Translations under genes and position numbers: made by a program
The notes under the pieces: generated by a model
The model's database searches: none
Seen by the model: the letters and a program-made list of their open reading frames with translations, nothing else
What the model was told of the DNA's origin: nothing
DNA from: an uncultured Opitutales bacterium
GTDB lineage: Bacteria; Verrucomicrobiota; Verrucomicrobiia; Opitutales; Intestinicryptomonadaceae
DNA length: 35,199 nt
Direction of reading: 5' to 3'
Assembly: GCA_900546565.1 (NCBI GenBank)
Contig: URDC01000014.1
Span: 1-35,199, forward strand
In this document: piece by piece, positions 1 to 7,007 of the stretch
Numbering within the stretch: position 1 is the first letter of the stretch
Layout: the number at the start of each line of letters is the position of its first letter

Positions 1-361
1 AGCGACGATAGGAGCGTTCTAAAATCTAATAGCGTCTTTGTAGCACGCGCCTCGCACGTTTTAGCCGCAAAAATCTACGTCGGTTCTAACGCGAAAATAA
101 TGGAAAAAGTCTTTCCCATTCGGGAAATCCTTTTTTGTTTTTTTATGATAAGTCAAAGCGCATTGGCGAAGCCGAAGGGGGAAGGGCGGTTTATAGTGGT
201 TTCTCTTGTGGCTATTATTTATACGCCACAATTCAATTTACGGTAGTAAAATCCGCCCTCGGGGGTTTACGCGGGAGTGTTTGTAGACATTACTTCAACA
301 AATAGACAAAGGCGTAAATTGCCTTTGCAATTCGCCGCCACTTTCGAATATATAAAATCCT
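1..361 (-). repeat. Composite multi-hairpin repeat, copy 1
   Basis: Non-coding. Read on the minus strand it contains, in order, a module A hairpin (about 352-303), a B module with a hairpin ending in GCCACAA (about 270-200), a small GGC-TTC-GCC hairpin (about 175-148), a C module hairpin (145-100) and a D module (62-1). The D module matches 24789-24850 at 56 of 62 bases. A and B match 35057-35199. The C hairpin stem is TTCCC/GGGAA here and TTCCT/AGGAA in the copy near 24730, a compensating change. The element lies downstream of the minus-strand TPR gene and in its sense orientation. It may continue past the window edge. Confidence 0.8.
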
Positions 362-389
362 CGCTCTCCGTCGAGGGTTTTGCCTTCGC

Positions 390-555
390 GCCGCTTTCAG
401 AACTATGAAGAGTTTTGCTTTAATGAAGAGATAAAACGGGATATTGGCTGAAAGCCAATCCCGTGCCGCTTACCAAACTATAAAAAACTTTACTTTAACG
501 GATAGTCAAAGCGCATTGGCTGAAAGCCAATCGCGCCGCTTGCCAAACTATAAAA
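390..555 (-). repeat. Tandem repeat of 70-75 bp, about 2.3 units
   Basis: Units begin with GCCGCTT-like sequence at 390, 465 and 535, so the period is 75 then 70 bases. Each full unit holds a hairpin with arms ATTGGCT/AGCCAAT (437-463 and 511-535). The last partial unit runs into the stop codon of the gene ending at 548, so the array starts exactly at the 3' end of that gene. On the minus strand the hairpins are followed by CTTTGACTAT or TTTTATC, like the other hairpins of this family in the window. Confidence 0.8.
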
Positions 556-1255
556 TATTTTGGAGAATGGGGAGGACGGGGTTGTCGGGTTCGCATTCGC
601 TTATCATTTTTTCGATGACCGCTTTTGCTTGGTCGGGCTTGCCATTGCGTTTTAGCAGCGACGCATATATACGCCGCGCGTAGAACGTCCCGCCGATTTC
701 CGACGCCCGCTCGAAAGTTCTTTCGGCGTCGGAAAACTGCTGGGCGGCAATTTCAATCTGCCCTTTTTGAATCAGCAAAAAGTAGTTGTCGGGCATTGCC
801 GCGATTGCGTCGGAAAGGAACGCGAGCGCGATTTTCGCCTGACGCTTCCGCAACGCCTCCATTTTTTCGGGCGAGCGCAACCGCTCGGGAAGTTCGGCAA
901 AAATCCAGTGCGGCGTATCGAAAGCGATAATGCTTGCGCCCTGCGTCCAAAAAGAAGTCATCGACGGGTCGAGCGCGCAGGCAAGCGACATTTGCGCAAT
1001 GCATTTGGCGGAGTCCTTCCGCTCCCAACTGACGTAGCTTTTTATCCAGACGAAATCCGCAGCCAACGCCCTGTATCCGCCCAAAACCGCCAAAACCGAG
1101 CCGCCCCTGCCGACAACCTCCCTTACCGCCGCCGCCGAAACAGCCCCGTGCCCCGTTAAAGTTTCGACGCCGCGCTTAAACGGATACGCCGCCAAAGCCG
1201 CGACAATCACCGCCGCGACGATGAACGAGAAATTTCTGAAAAACGCCCTCAACAT
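548..1255 (-). CDS. Membrane-anchored TPR-like protein
   Basis: 235 aa from the ATG at 1255, chosen because the reading frame upstream of it overlaps the preceding permease gene and is arginine-rich, unlike a real N terminus. A GGAAA stretch precedes the ATG. One transmembrane segment is visible at about residues 8-26, then a soluble part. Residues 150-225 look like tetratricopeptide repeats (alternating helices with alanine and glycine positions such as GQIEIAAQQFSDAERTFERA). It is the last gene of a four-gene operon, 11 bp after the ABC-2 permease, so it probably works with that transporter. This pairing of a TPR protein with an ABC-2 exporter is what the context shows; the exported substrate is unknown. 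The stop codon lies inside the first unit of a tandem repeat. Confidence 0.75.
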   Translation of the reverse strand: MLRAFFRNFSFIVAAVIVAALAAYPFKRGVETLTGHGAVSAAAVREVVGRGGSVLAVLGGYRALAADFVWIKSYVSWERKDSAKCIAQMSLACALDPSMTSFWTQGASIIAFDTPHWIFAELPERLRSPEKMEALRKRQAKIALAFLSDAIAAMPDNYFLLIQKGQIEIAAQQFSDAERTFERASEIGGTFYARRIYASLLKRNGKPDQAKAVIEKMISECEPDNPVLPILQNIL

Positions 1256-1266
1256 TTTCCGAAAAA

Positions 1267-2052
1267 TCAGAAATCGCGCCTCGAATAGCAGAACGCCGCG
1301 CAGGCCGCAGCAGCAGCGCAATACACCATAGCGTAGCCGCAAATATGCGCCACCACGCGCCAATCGACATTGGCAAAAACGAACTTTTCGGCGCAATTAA
1401 AGAGATTGAAATCGGGAAGCAAAAACGCGGCGGCGGCGACCGCCCAATTCGAGTCCGCCCCGAGACCTACAACCGCCTCGCCCATGACCGAAGCGAACAC
1501 GCACAAAAACGACACCGCCAGCGCGAACAAAAACGAGCCGCACAGCGAGCACACCGCAGCCGCCACCGCCGCGCACATACAAAGTTTCAGCCACTGGCAG
1601 ACGCAGTAAAGCGCAAGACCCGCGTAATTGACCGGCACCGCGCCCGCCGTTTCCGCGCCGATAGCCGCCGCGCTTTCGGTCAAGGCAAGCGACACCGCCG
1701 CCGCCGCGAAAACCGCGGCAGCCCAGAGCCCCAGAGCCGCCGCGACACCGCAAAGCTTGCCCGCCACGAAATCGAAAACGCCCACGGGCTTAGACAAAAG
1801 CGTGATAATCGTCCTGTTTTCGACCTCCGCCGCGAACAGTCCGCACGCGAGCGCAACGGCGATAATCGCACCGAAAAAGTCGAACGCCCCCGAAGCGAAG
1901 TCGAACACAAACCGCGTCTGTTCGTGCCCCAAATCGAGCTTCAAAAACAGCCGCGACGCCGCCGCCAGCGCGAGCGCGAAAACCGCCGCAACCAGAATAA
2001 GCCGCTGCCGAAAGGATTCGCGCAATGCGTTAAATGCAATAATTTTTATCAT
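1267..2052 (-). CDS. ABC-2 type transporter permease
   Basis: 261 aa. Start is the ATG at 2052, which overlaps the stop of the ATPase gene as ATGA, so the two are translationally coupled; the frame further upstream is arginine-rich and unlikely to be coding. The protein is very hydrophobic and rich in alanine, with about six membrane segments. The segment EVENRTIITLLSKPV after the second helix is typical of ABC-2 permeases (NatB/NosY-like), where a conserved E-x-x-x-x-T-x-x-x-L-L-x-x-P motif sits in a cytoplasmic loop. It should pair with the ATPase encoded immediately upstream to form an inner-membrane exporter. The substrate cannot be told from sequence. Confidence 0.85.
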   Translation of the reverse strand: MIKIIAFNALRESFRQRLILVAAVFALALAAASRLFLKLDLGHEQTRFVFDFASGAFDFFGAIIAVALACGLFAAEVENRTIITLLSKPVGVFDFVAGKLCGVAAALGLWAAAVFAAAAVSLALTESAAAIGAETAGAVPVNYAGLALYCVCQWLKLCMCAAVAAAVCSLCGSFLFALAVSFLCVFASVMGEAVVGLGADSNWAVAAAAFLLPDFNLFNCAEKFVFANVDWRVVAHICGYAMVYCAAAAACAAFCYSRRDF

Positions 2053-2894
2053 TTTTTGATTGTAAGCCTGAAAAAATCCGAAAGTGAAATCCGCTCGCGC
2101 CCGCGCGAAATTTCCGCGACGCCCAGTTTTTGCGCGGCGGCCGAAATCCCGTCGAGTTTTGTTTTTTCGGCGGTGTCGAAAACCATTTGCGTGCGTCCGC
2201 GCACCGTCAGAAGCTCGTCGAGGGGGCCGCACGCGGCTATCGTCCCGCGCGAGAGCATTACAACCCTGTCGCACAACGCCTCGACATCGCCCGTCGAATG
2301 CGAGCACATCAAGACCGACTTGCCCCCAGCCTTCAACCTGCGCACAATTTCCGCCATATCGGCGGCACCCACGGGGTCGAGCCCCGAGACGGGCTCGTCC
2401 AAAATCACCAAATCGGGGTTGTGGACAATCGCCTGCGCAAGCCCCGCGCGTTGCAGCATTCCCTTTGAATAAAGCCCGACCTGCCTGTCGGCGGCGTCGC
2501 CGAGCCCGACCAAATCCAGAGTTTTCATCGCCGCGGTTTTCGACGCGTCCGCCGAAAGCCCCGAAAGCCGAGCGTAGAAGCGCACAAGCTCGAATCCCGT
2601 CAGAAACTTGTAGAAATAGGGGGTTTCTGGCAGATATCCGAGACGTGCCCTGCCGCGTTTGTCGAGGGGTTTGCCGAAAATCAGACACTCGCCCGCGCTC
2701 GGTTTTACCGCGCCCACGAGAATTTTTATCGTCGTCGATTTCCCCGCGCCGTTCGCGCCCACAAGCCCCAAAACCTCGTTGTTTTCGAGCGAAAACGAAA
2801 CGCCGTCCAGTGCCTTCACCAAAATGCCGCGCACCCCGTAAGCGTAGTATTTTACGAGATTGCGGACTTCTATCGGCTTTTCGGACGCGCTCAT
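2049..2894 (-). CDS. ABC transporter ATP-binding protein (CcmA/NatA type)
   Basis: 281 aa, a full-length single nucleotide-binding domain. Walker A is GANGAGKST (46-54), the signature region is YSKGMLQRAGLA (142-153) with an SKGM core in place of LSGGQ, as is usual for the CcmA-type ATPases that partner ABC-2 permeases, and Walker B is LVILDE (162-167), followed by a D-loop SGLD and the switch histidine in CSHST. The start ATG overlaps the stop of the acylphosphatase gene as ATGA, and its own stop overlaps the permease start the same way. It powers the ABC-2 exporter encoded downstream. Confidence 0.93.
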   Translation of the reverse strand: MSASEKPIEVRNLVKYYAYGVRGILVKALDGVSFSLENNEVLGLVGANGAGKSTTIKILVGAVKPSAGECLIFGKPLDKRGRARLGYLPETPYFYKFLTGFELVRFYARLSGLSADASKTAAMKTLDLVGLGDAADRQVGLYSKGMLQRAGLAQAIVHNPDLVILDEPVSGLDPVGAADMAEIVRRLKAGGKSVLMCSHSTGDVEALCDRVVMLSRGTIAACGPLDELLTVRGRTQMVFDTAEKTKLDGISAAAQKLGVAEISRGRERISLSDFFRLTIKK

Positions 2895-3178
2895 AATTTT
2901 ATCGTAAAGCCCTTGTATGAATCGGTCGTGTAATCGGCTTTTTCCGTCGAATGCTTAATGAAGCAGTCCATAACTTTTCCGATTTCCGCCACGAACGCGC
3001 GAACCTCCGATTCTTCGCCGACGGCGACTACACGCACGCGGCCGTCGTCGAGATTCTCCGCGAAGCCCGAAACATCGAAGCCCGCCGCAATCCGCGTCGT
3101 TTTGAATCTGAATCCGACGCCCTGAACGCGCCCTTCGAACCACACCTGCATTCGGAATTTTTCCATGCCTTCAATCAT
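2891..3178 (-). CDS. acyP: Acylphosphatase
   Basis: 95 aa from the ATG at 3178; a second ATG at 3166 is also possible and gives 91 aa, close to the family norm. The catalytic loop GRVQGVGFR (16-24) holds the essential arginine, and FAENLDDGRV (39-48) holds the essential asparagine. Acylphosphatases hydrolyse carboxyl-phosphate mixed anhydrides such as acetyl phosphate and 1,3-bisphosphoglycerate in the cytoplasm. It is first in an operon with an ABC exporter, with an ATGA overlap to the ATPase. An operon of acylphosphatase with an ABC-2 transporter is unusual and its logic is not evident. Confidence 0.9.
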   Translation of the reverse strand: MIEGMEKFRMQVWFEGRVQGVGFRFKTTRIAAGFDVSGFAENLDDGRVRVVAVGEESEVRAFVAEIGKVMDCFIKHSTEKADYTTDSYKGFTIKL

Positions 3179-3239
3179 TTTAATTCCGCCAGAAAGTTCA
3201 AGTTTTTTGTGCCCTCCTTCCGCTTCGACACAAAAAAAC

Positions 3240-3269
3240 TTGACTAATTTTCGCGCCGAAAATAGACAA
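3240..3269. promoter_or_regulatory. Divergent promoter with a palindromic spacer
   Basis: On plus, TTGACT (3240-3245), 17 bp, TAGACA (3263-3268), predicting a transcript start at about 3275, next to the ATG at 3277. On minus the mirror image reads TTGTCT, 17 bp, TAGTCA towards the acylphosphatase operon. The spacer is the perfect dyad ATTTTCG-CGC-CGAAAAT (3247-3263), which could be an operator. The plus-strand promoter is the better match; the minus one is weak. Confidence 0.5.
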
Positions 3270-3276
3270 CCTACGT

Positions 3277-4176
3277 ATGAAAACGGCAACAGCACTCACG
3301 ATATTGGCGGCGCTTTGCGTCGCGGCAAACTCGGCAATGGCATACAAATTTCTCTTCACGGCGCACGAAAGCGGCGTTGTCGCCATCGCCGACGACAAAG
3401 GGAAAATCCACTGGTCGATTTCCGCCGACCACCCGCAGCGCGCCGATGTTTCCAAAGACGGCAAGCGCGTTTTTATAAGCGAGCTTAACGGCGCGAAAAT
3501 GGTCGACATCGCAACAAAAAAGGTTTTGTGGCGTTACAAATGCCCCGCCGTCAGGTGGGACGGCGTCGAATCGGGCATAATAAAAAAGGGAATGCGCTTG
3601 CAGCTCCAAAATCCCGTCGCGCAGATTCTCGACAAGGACAGGTTTCTCGTCGGCAACGAAGGTATTGCGTCGCTTCTGGAAATCAACTCGCGCGGCGACG
3701 TTTTGAAAACCGTCAAGAGCGAATCGCTCAACCGCGTCAACCACGGCGAATTCCGTCTCGCCTCCAAGACCGACAAGGGCGAATACATCTTTCCGCTGTT
3801 GTCGTCGTCGCTGCTTACAATTTACGACAAGGACGGCAAGCAGGTGCGCCGAATCAAGACTCCCGACGGTGTTGTCAGCGCATCGTATCTCAAAGACGGC
3901 AATCTTTTGACGGGCGGAATTTTCGGCGTTGCGATTTACGACTTAGCCGACAAAATTGTGTGGTCTTTTACCTCCAAGGAATTGCAGAAGGCCTTGAAAA
4001 CTGCCGAGCCTGTTATTATTTGCGATGTCAAGCCGCTTCCCAACGGGAACTATCTTTGCACGACATACGGCGACAAGCGTGTTCCGGACGTGCTTGAAAT
4101 TTCGCCCAAGAAAGAGATTGTCAAAAAGATTGACTTCAAAAAGTATTCGTATTTTTCCGCCCTCCAACTCCTCTAA
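3277..4176 (+). CDS. Secreted beta-propeller-like protein
   Basis: 299 aa with a clear signal peptide (1-22, cleavage after SAMA). The mature protein shows repeated four-strand-like units with motifs such as GVVAIADDKGKIHW, GAKMVDIATKKVLWRY, ASLLEINSRGDVLKT and LTIYDKDGKQVRRI, which is the pattern of PQQ-like or WD-type beta-propellers (blade strand, D/N-x-x-G-K turn, then a tryptophan or valine strand). No catalytic motif is evident. It stands alone between a divergent promoter and a strong terminator, so it is probably a monocistronic gene for a periplasmic or exported protein. There is no Shine-Dalgarno sequence before the ATG and the predicted transcript start is at the ATG. Confidence 0.75.
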   Translation: MKTATALTILAALCVAANSAMAYKFLFTAHESGVVAIADDKGKIHWSISADHPQRADVSKDGKRVFISELNGAKMVDIATKKVLWRYKCPAVRWDGVESGIIKKGMRLQLQNPVAQILDKDRFLVGNEGIASLLEINSRGDVLKTVKSESLNRVNHGEFRLASKTDKGEYIFPLLSSSLLTIYDKDGKQVRRIKTPDGVVSASYLKDGNLLTGGIFGVAIYDLADKIVWSFTSKELQKALKTAEPVIICDVKPLPNGNYLCTTYGDKRVPDVLEISPKKEIVKKIDFKKYSYFSALQLL

Positions 4177-4182
4177 AAACCG

Positions 4183-4286
4183 CGAGGGCGCGTTTCTTTG
4201 GTGGTGGTGAATTTAAAAAATGTGGAAAGGCGTTCTTGCGAACGCCTTTTTTTGTAAATAAATTCACCACCAAAGAAACGCTCTCG
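4183..4286 (+). terminator. Nested terminator with long outer inverted repeat
   Basis: The inner hairpin is AAAGGCGTTC-TTGC-GAACGCCTTT (4226-4249) followed by a T run, a standard intrinsic terminator for the gene ending at 4176. It is flanked by a second, outer inverted repeat: left arm 4183-4215 and right arm 4259-4286, which pair over about 28 bases with small insertions in the left arm (both contain the TTTCTTTGGTGGT motif or its complement). The outer arms end in AATTTA and TAAATT next to the inner hairpin. Confidence 0.85.
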
Positions 4287-4440
4287 GGCATCATTCGGTT
4301 TTTCTTCGGACTTGCGGACATTAGTCCGCCGACGCCTCGAAAAACGCGAATCCTGCCTCGAGCCTCGCGATTTTTAGCCCAAGAACTGATGTTTGTTCTA
4401 AGCCGTCCCGCTGGGCGTTTTTATGCGCTTGTGTGGGCGC
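4287..4440. other. Intergenic, no gene seen
   Basis: Between the nested terminator and the tRNA terminator. It contains a short hairpin GCGGAC-ATTA-GTCCGC (about 4315-4330) and a CCCGCTGGGCG stretch (4406-4417) that also occurs at about 24643 and 35019 in repeat regions. No credible reading frame. Confidence 0.5.
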
Positions 4441-4441
4441 T

Positions 4442-4470
4442 AAAAAAGCGGCTTCCGAGCTGGAAGCCGC
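4442..4470 (-). terminator. Intrinsic terminator of tRNA-Phe
   Basis: On minus: GCGGCTTCC-AGCTC-GGAAGCCGC followed by TTTTTTA. Nine perfect base pairs and six Ts, starting 10 bases after the tRNA CCA end. Confidence 0.92.
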
Positions 4471-4480
4471 CTTCTGAAAG

Positions 4481-4556
4481 TGGTGGCCAGAACTGGAATC
4501 GAACCAGTGACACAAGGATTTTCAGTCCTCCGCTCTACCAACTGAGCTATCTAGCC
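4481..4556 (-). tRNA. tRNA-Phe (GAA)
   Basis: 76 nt with the CCA end encoded. Acceptor stem GGCTAGA pairs with TCTGGCC (one G-T pair). D arm contains AGCTCAGTTGGTAGAGC. Anticodon stem GAGGA/TCCTT encloses loop CTGAAAA, giving anticodon GAA. T arm contains CTGGTTCGATTCCAG. A promoter lies just upstream and a strong terminator just downstream, so it is transcribed alone. Confidence 0.96.
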
Positions 4557-4574
4557 GTCAATTATTATTCGGGC

Positions 4575-4603
4575 ATTCAAGTTGATTGTCGCAATCGAGT
4601 CAA
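4575..4603 (-). promoter_or_regulatory. Promoter of tRNA-Phe
   Basis: On minus: TTGACT (4603-4598), 17 bp spacer, TTGAAT (4580-4575). The predicted transcript start, about 4568, is a dozen bases before the mature tRNA end. Confidence 0.65.
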
Positions 4604-4629
4604 CTCTTTTTTCTTATAATCGCGTTTTT

Positions 4630-6654
4630 TTATATGTTTTTCAGCAATTCCCATTCGAGCGAACGTTCGAGCAATGCGTTTGTATCGGGGCTGCGTCCCA
4701 TAAAGTTTTCGAATGCGGTCTCGGGACTTACGGTTTTGCCCACGCGCAGAATTTTATCGACGTAATCAGTCCCTGTTGTCGGGTTCAAAAGCCCCTCTTT
4801 TTTGAAGCGCGTGAAGGCGTCGGCGTCGAGCACTTCCGCCCACTTATAAGAGTAATATGCCGCCGCGTAGCCGCCTCCGAAAAGGTGTGTAAAGCGCGGC
4901 AGAATTGTCGGCACGGCGATTCCGTAATCGTGCGTGCAATCGGATATCGCCTGCTGCGCGGTTTTTTCGAGGTCGGGCGAATTGATGAATTTTTCGGGGC
5001 TTATGTGCATAAGCAAGTCGATTTTTGCGAACGATAGCTGGCGCATACACGCGATAGCCCCCCCGAATTTTTCCGAGCGTTTGAATTTCGCGAACATTTC
5101 GTCTGGGATTTTTTCGCCCGTTTTGTAATTTGTCGCGAAGATGTCCAAACACTGCTTGTCGGCGCACCAATTTTCCATCAATTGCGAGGGCAGTTCAACG
5201 AAGTCCCACGCCACTTCGCGCAGCGGAATTTCGCGGGCGTCCATAAGCATAAAATGGACGAGATGCCCGAATTCGTGAAACAGCGTGGCTGCGTCGTCGT
5301 AGGAGAGCAGGGCGGGCTTGCCGTCGCCGCCCTCGCTGAGGTTGCCCGCGATAACTCCGAGCGCGGGCTTGCCGTCTTCGGCGGGCGAAAGCATATCCAT
5401 CCACGCTCCCGAGCGTTTCTGTCTGCGGGGGACGAAATCGGCGTAGAACTTCCCGAGCAGTTTCCCGTTGCGGCGAATGTCGAACAAAATCACGTCCGCA
5501 CTCCACGCGTTTTGGTTGTCGGGCAGTTTTTCGATCTCCACGCCGAAGAGCGTTTTTGCGATTTTAAAAAGCCCCTCAACGACTTTTTCGAACGGCAGAA
5601 AGTCGCGCAGCTGTTCTGGGTCGAAATCGTATTTTTTGCGGCGCAGTTTTTCGGAATAGAACGCCGTCTGCCACGGCATAATGCGCTTGTTGCCGAGCGT
5701 GGCGGCGAACTCTTCCAGATTCCGCCATTCGGCGTCGAAGGCGGGGCGAAATTTTTTGCGCAAATCCTCGACGAATTCGAGCGCGGTTTTGCCGTCCTTT
5801 GCCATTCGGCGGGCGAGCGCGTAATCGGCGTAGTTTGCGAAGGAAAGCAGCTTCGCTTTCTCGTCGCGCAGCGCGAGCATTTTGACTATTATCGGGCGGT
5901 TGTCGAACTCGGGCGTCGTCGCTACCTCGGTTGCCGCACGCCACATTTTTTCGCGCAATGCGTCGTTTTCGGCGTAGTCCATAAACGGCGCGTAGGACGG
6001 TCTGTCGAGCGTGAAAACCCAGCCGCCAAGCCCGCGTTCCGACGCCGTTTTTTTCGCCACATCTCGGGCGTTTTGCGGCAGTCCCGCAAGCTGAGCCTCG
6101 TCCTCTATGTGGAGGGCGAACGCCTTTGTGCTGTCTAGTTCGTTCTCGCAAAATTTCTGTCCCGCAAGCGAAAGTTCCTTGTTGATTTCAAGCAGCCGCG
6201 CCTTTTTTTCGGGCGGAAGTTTTGCGCCCTCCTCCTCGAAATCTTTCAGCGTCTCCGAAAGCAGCAGAGCCTCCTCCTTGTCAAGTTGCGCGGCGGCGGG
6301 CGACGCGGCAAACGCCGATATTTTTTTGTAGAGATTTTCGTCGAGGGCAATCGACGAAAAAAAGTCGCTGACCTCGGGCATAAGCGCGTTCAGCGCGTCG
6401 CGCAGCCTGTCGGAAGTCATCACGTTTTCGAGGTGGTTCAGATACGACCACGGCGTGCCCAGCTTCTGTTCGGCGCGGTAAAGCGCGCGCACGCAGTTGT
6501 CGAAAGTAAGCTCCGATTCGGGCGTGTTTTTTATTCCCTCCACCCCGCGCTTAGCCTCGGCGAGAGCCGCGCGAATGTCGCTTTCGGCGCGTTCGGGTGT
6601 CATTGCCCGCCAGTTCGGCGGAATCTGTGTCTGTAAAAAGCCTTCGTTTTGCAT
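4630..6654 (-). CDS. prlC: Oligopeptidase A, M3 family zinc peptidase
   Basis: 674 aa, matching the usual 680 of oligopeptidase A. The zinc site is HEFGH (460-464), with the third ligand glutamate at about 487 in DFVELPSQ. The segment GVIAGNLSEGG before it and the substrate-loop residues GGGYAAAYYSYKW near the C terminus are typical of the M3A group, which degrades short peptides, including cleaved signal peptides, in the cytoplasm. No signal peptide. It is a single-gene unit with its own promoter at 6688-6715. Dipeptidyl carboxypeptidase (Dcp) is the main alternative; the lack of a Dcp-type C-terminal pattern makes oligopeptidase A likelier. Confidence 0.9.
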   Translation of the reverse strand: MQNEGFLQTQIPPNWRAMTPERAESDIRAALAEAKRGVEGIKNTPESELTFDNCVRALYRAEQKLGTPWSYLNHLENVMTSDRLRDALNALMPEVSDFFSSIALDENLYKKISAFAASPAAAQLDKEEALLLSETLKDFEEEGAKLPPEKKARLLEINKELSLAGQKFCENELDSTKAFALHIEDEAQLAGLPQNARDVAKKTASERGLGGWVFTLDRPSYAPFMDYAENDALREKMWRAATEVATTPEFDNRPIIVKMLALRDEKAKLLSFANYADYALARRMAKDGKTALEFVEDLRKKFRPAFDAEWRNLEEFAATLGNKRIMPWQTAFYSEKLRRKKYDFDPEQLRDFLPFEKVVEGLFKIAKTLFGVEIEKLPDNQNAWSADVILFDIRRNGKLLGKFYADFVPRRQKRSGAWMDMLSPAEDGKPALGVIAGNLSEGGDGKPALLSYDDAATLFHEFGHLVHFMLMDAREIPLREVAWDFVELPSQLMENWCADKQCLDIFATNYKTGEKIPDEMFAKFKRSEKFGGAIACMRQLSFAKIDLLMHISPEKFINSPDLEKTAQQAISDCTHDYGIAVPTILPRFTHLFGGGYAAAYYSYKWAEVLDADAFTRFKKEGLLNPTTGTDYVDKILRVGKTVSPETAFENFMGRSPDTNALLERSLEWELLKNI

Positions 6655-6687
6655 AATAAAAAGTCGATATATTTTTTTTGAGTTTCC

Positions 6688-6715
6688 AGTCTATTCCGTT
6701 GTATTTATTAGACAA
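6688..6715 (-). promoter_or_regulatory. Promoter of the M3 peptidase
   Basis: On minus: TTGTCT (6715-6710), 16 bp, TAGACT (6693-6688). Predicted start near 6681, a leader of about 27 nt before the ATG at 6654. The -10 hexamer is nearly the same as the TAGACA at 3263. Confidence 0.55.
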
Positions 6716-6826
6716 CTTTTATTTTACTCCGAATCGGATTTTTCCGCCCGATTTCGCGCCACTCTCCGCCGACTTTCGCGGCATCGCGCTCGTTGGGAAA
6801 AGGTTCTTTCCTCCGCGTTTTGCTCG

Positions 6827-6892
6827 GGCGGATATTGGCGCGGGTGTGTCAAAATTTCGCGGTGCGTAGAGACGAAATTTCGCGTATCCGCC
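6827..6892 (+). other. Nested dyad upstream of clpB
   Basis: Outer arms GGCGGATA (6827-6834) and TATCCGCC (6885-6892) enclose inner arms AAATTTCG (6852-6859) and CGAAATTT (6873-6880). It lies in the 353-bp gap between the M3 peptidase and clpB (6655-7007), where no gene is visible. It may be a structured leader, an operator or a relic. Confidence 0.45.
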
Positions 6893-6978
6893 TTCCGAGC
6901 CCGACCCCGATATTTGCAAATCCCGCGCCGAAAGCGCGTTTCGGGCTAAACTCAACCCTCGCGACGCCGATAAAATTC

Positions 6979-6993
6979 TGGCACAGATTCTGC
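6979..6993 (+). promoter_or_regulatory. Possible sigma-54 (-24/-12) promoter of clpB
   Basis: TGGCAC at 6979-6984, then GC at 6992-6993, so the GG and GC pairs are 10 bases apart as sigma-54 RNA polymerase requires. The -24 box is perfect and the -12 box reads CTGCT against the consensus TTGC(A/T). The predicted start, about 7004, is only four bases before the ATG, which is a weakness. No CIRCE element was found. Confidence 0.35.
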
Positions 6994-7007
6994 TACACAC
7001 AAGGTAT

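Noticed and set aside
1256..1396. Upstream extension of the TPR-like protein to an ATG at 1396
   Set aside because: It would overlap the permease gene by 130 bases and codes an Arg/Cys-rich stretch; the ATG at 1255 gives a clean membrane-anchor start.
6655..7007. CIRCE or sigma-32 promoter before clpB
   Set aside because: No TTAGCACTC-N9-GAGTGCTAA and no convincing sigma-32 boxes; only a sigma-54-like arrangement was seen.
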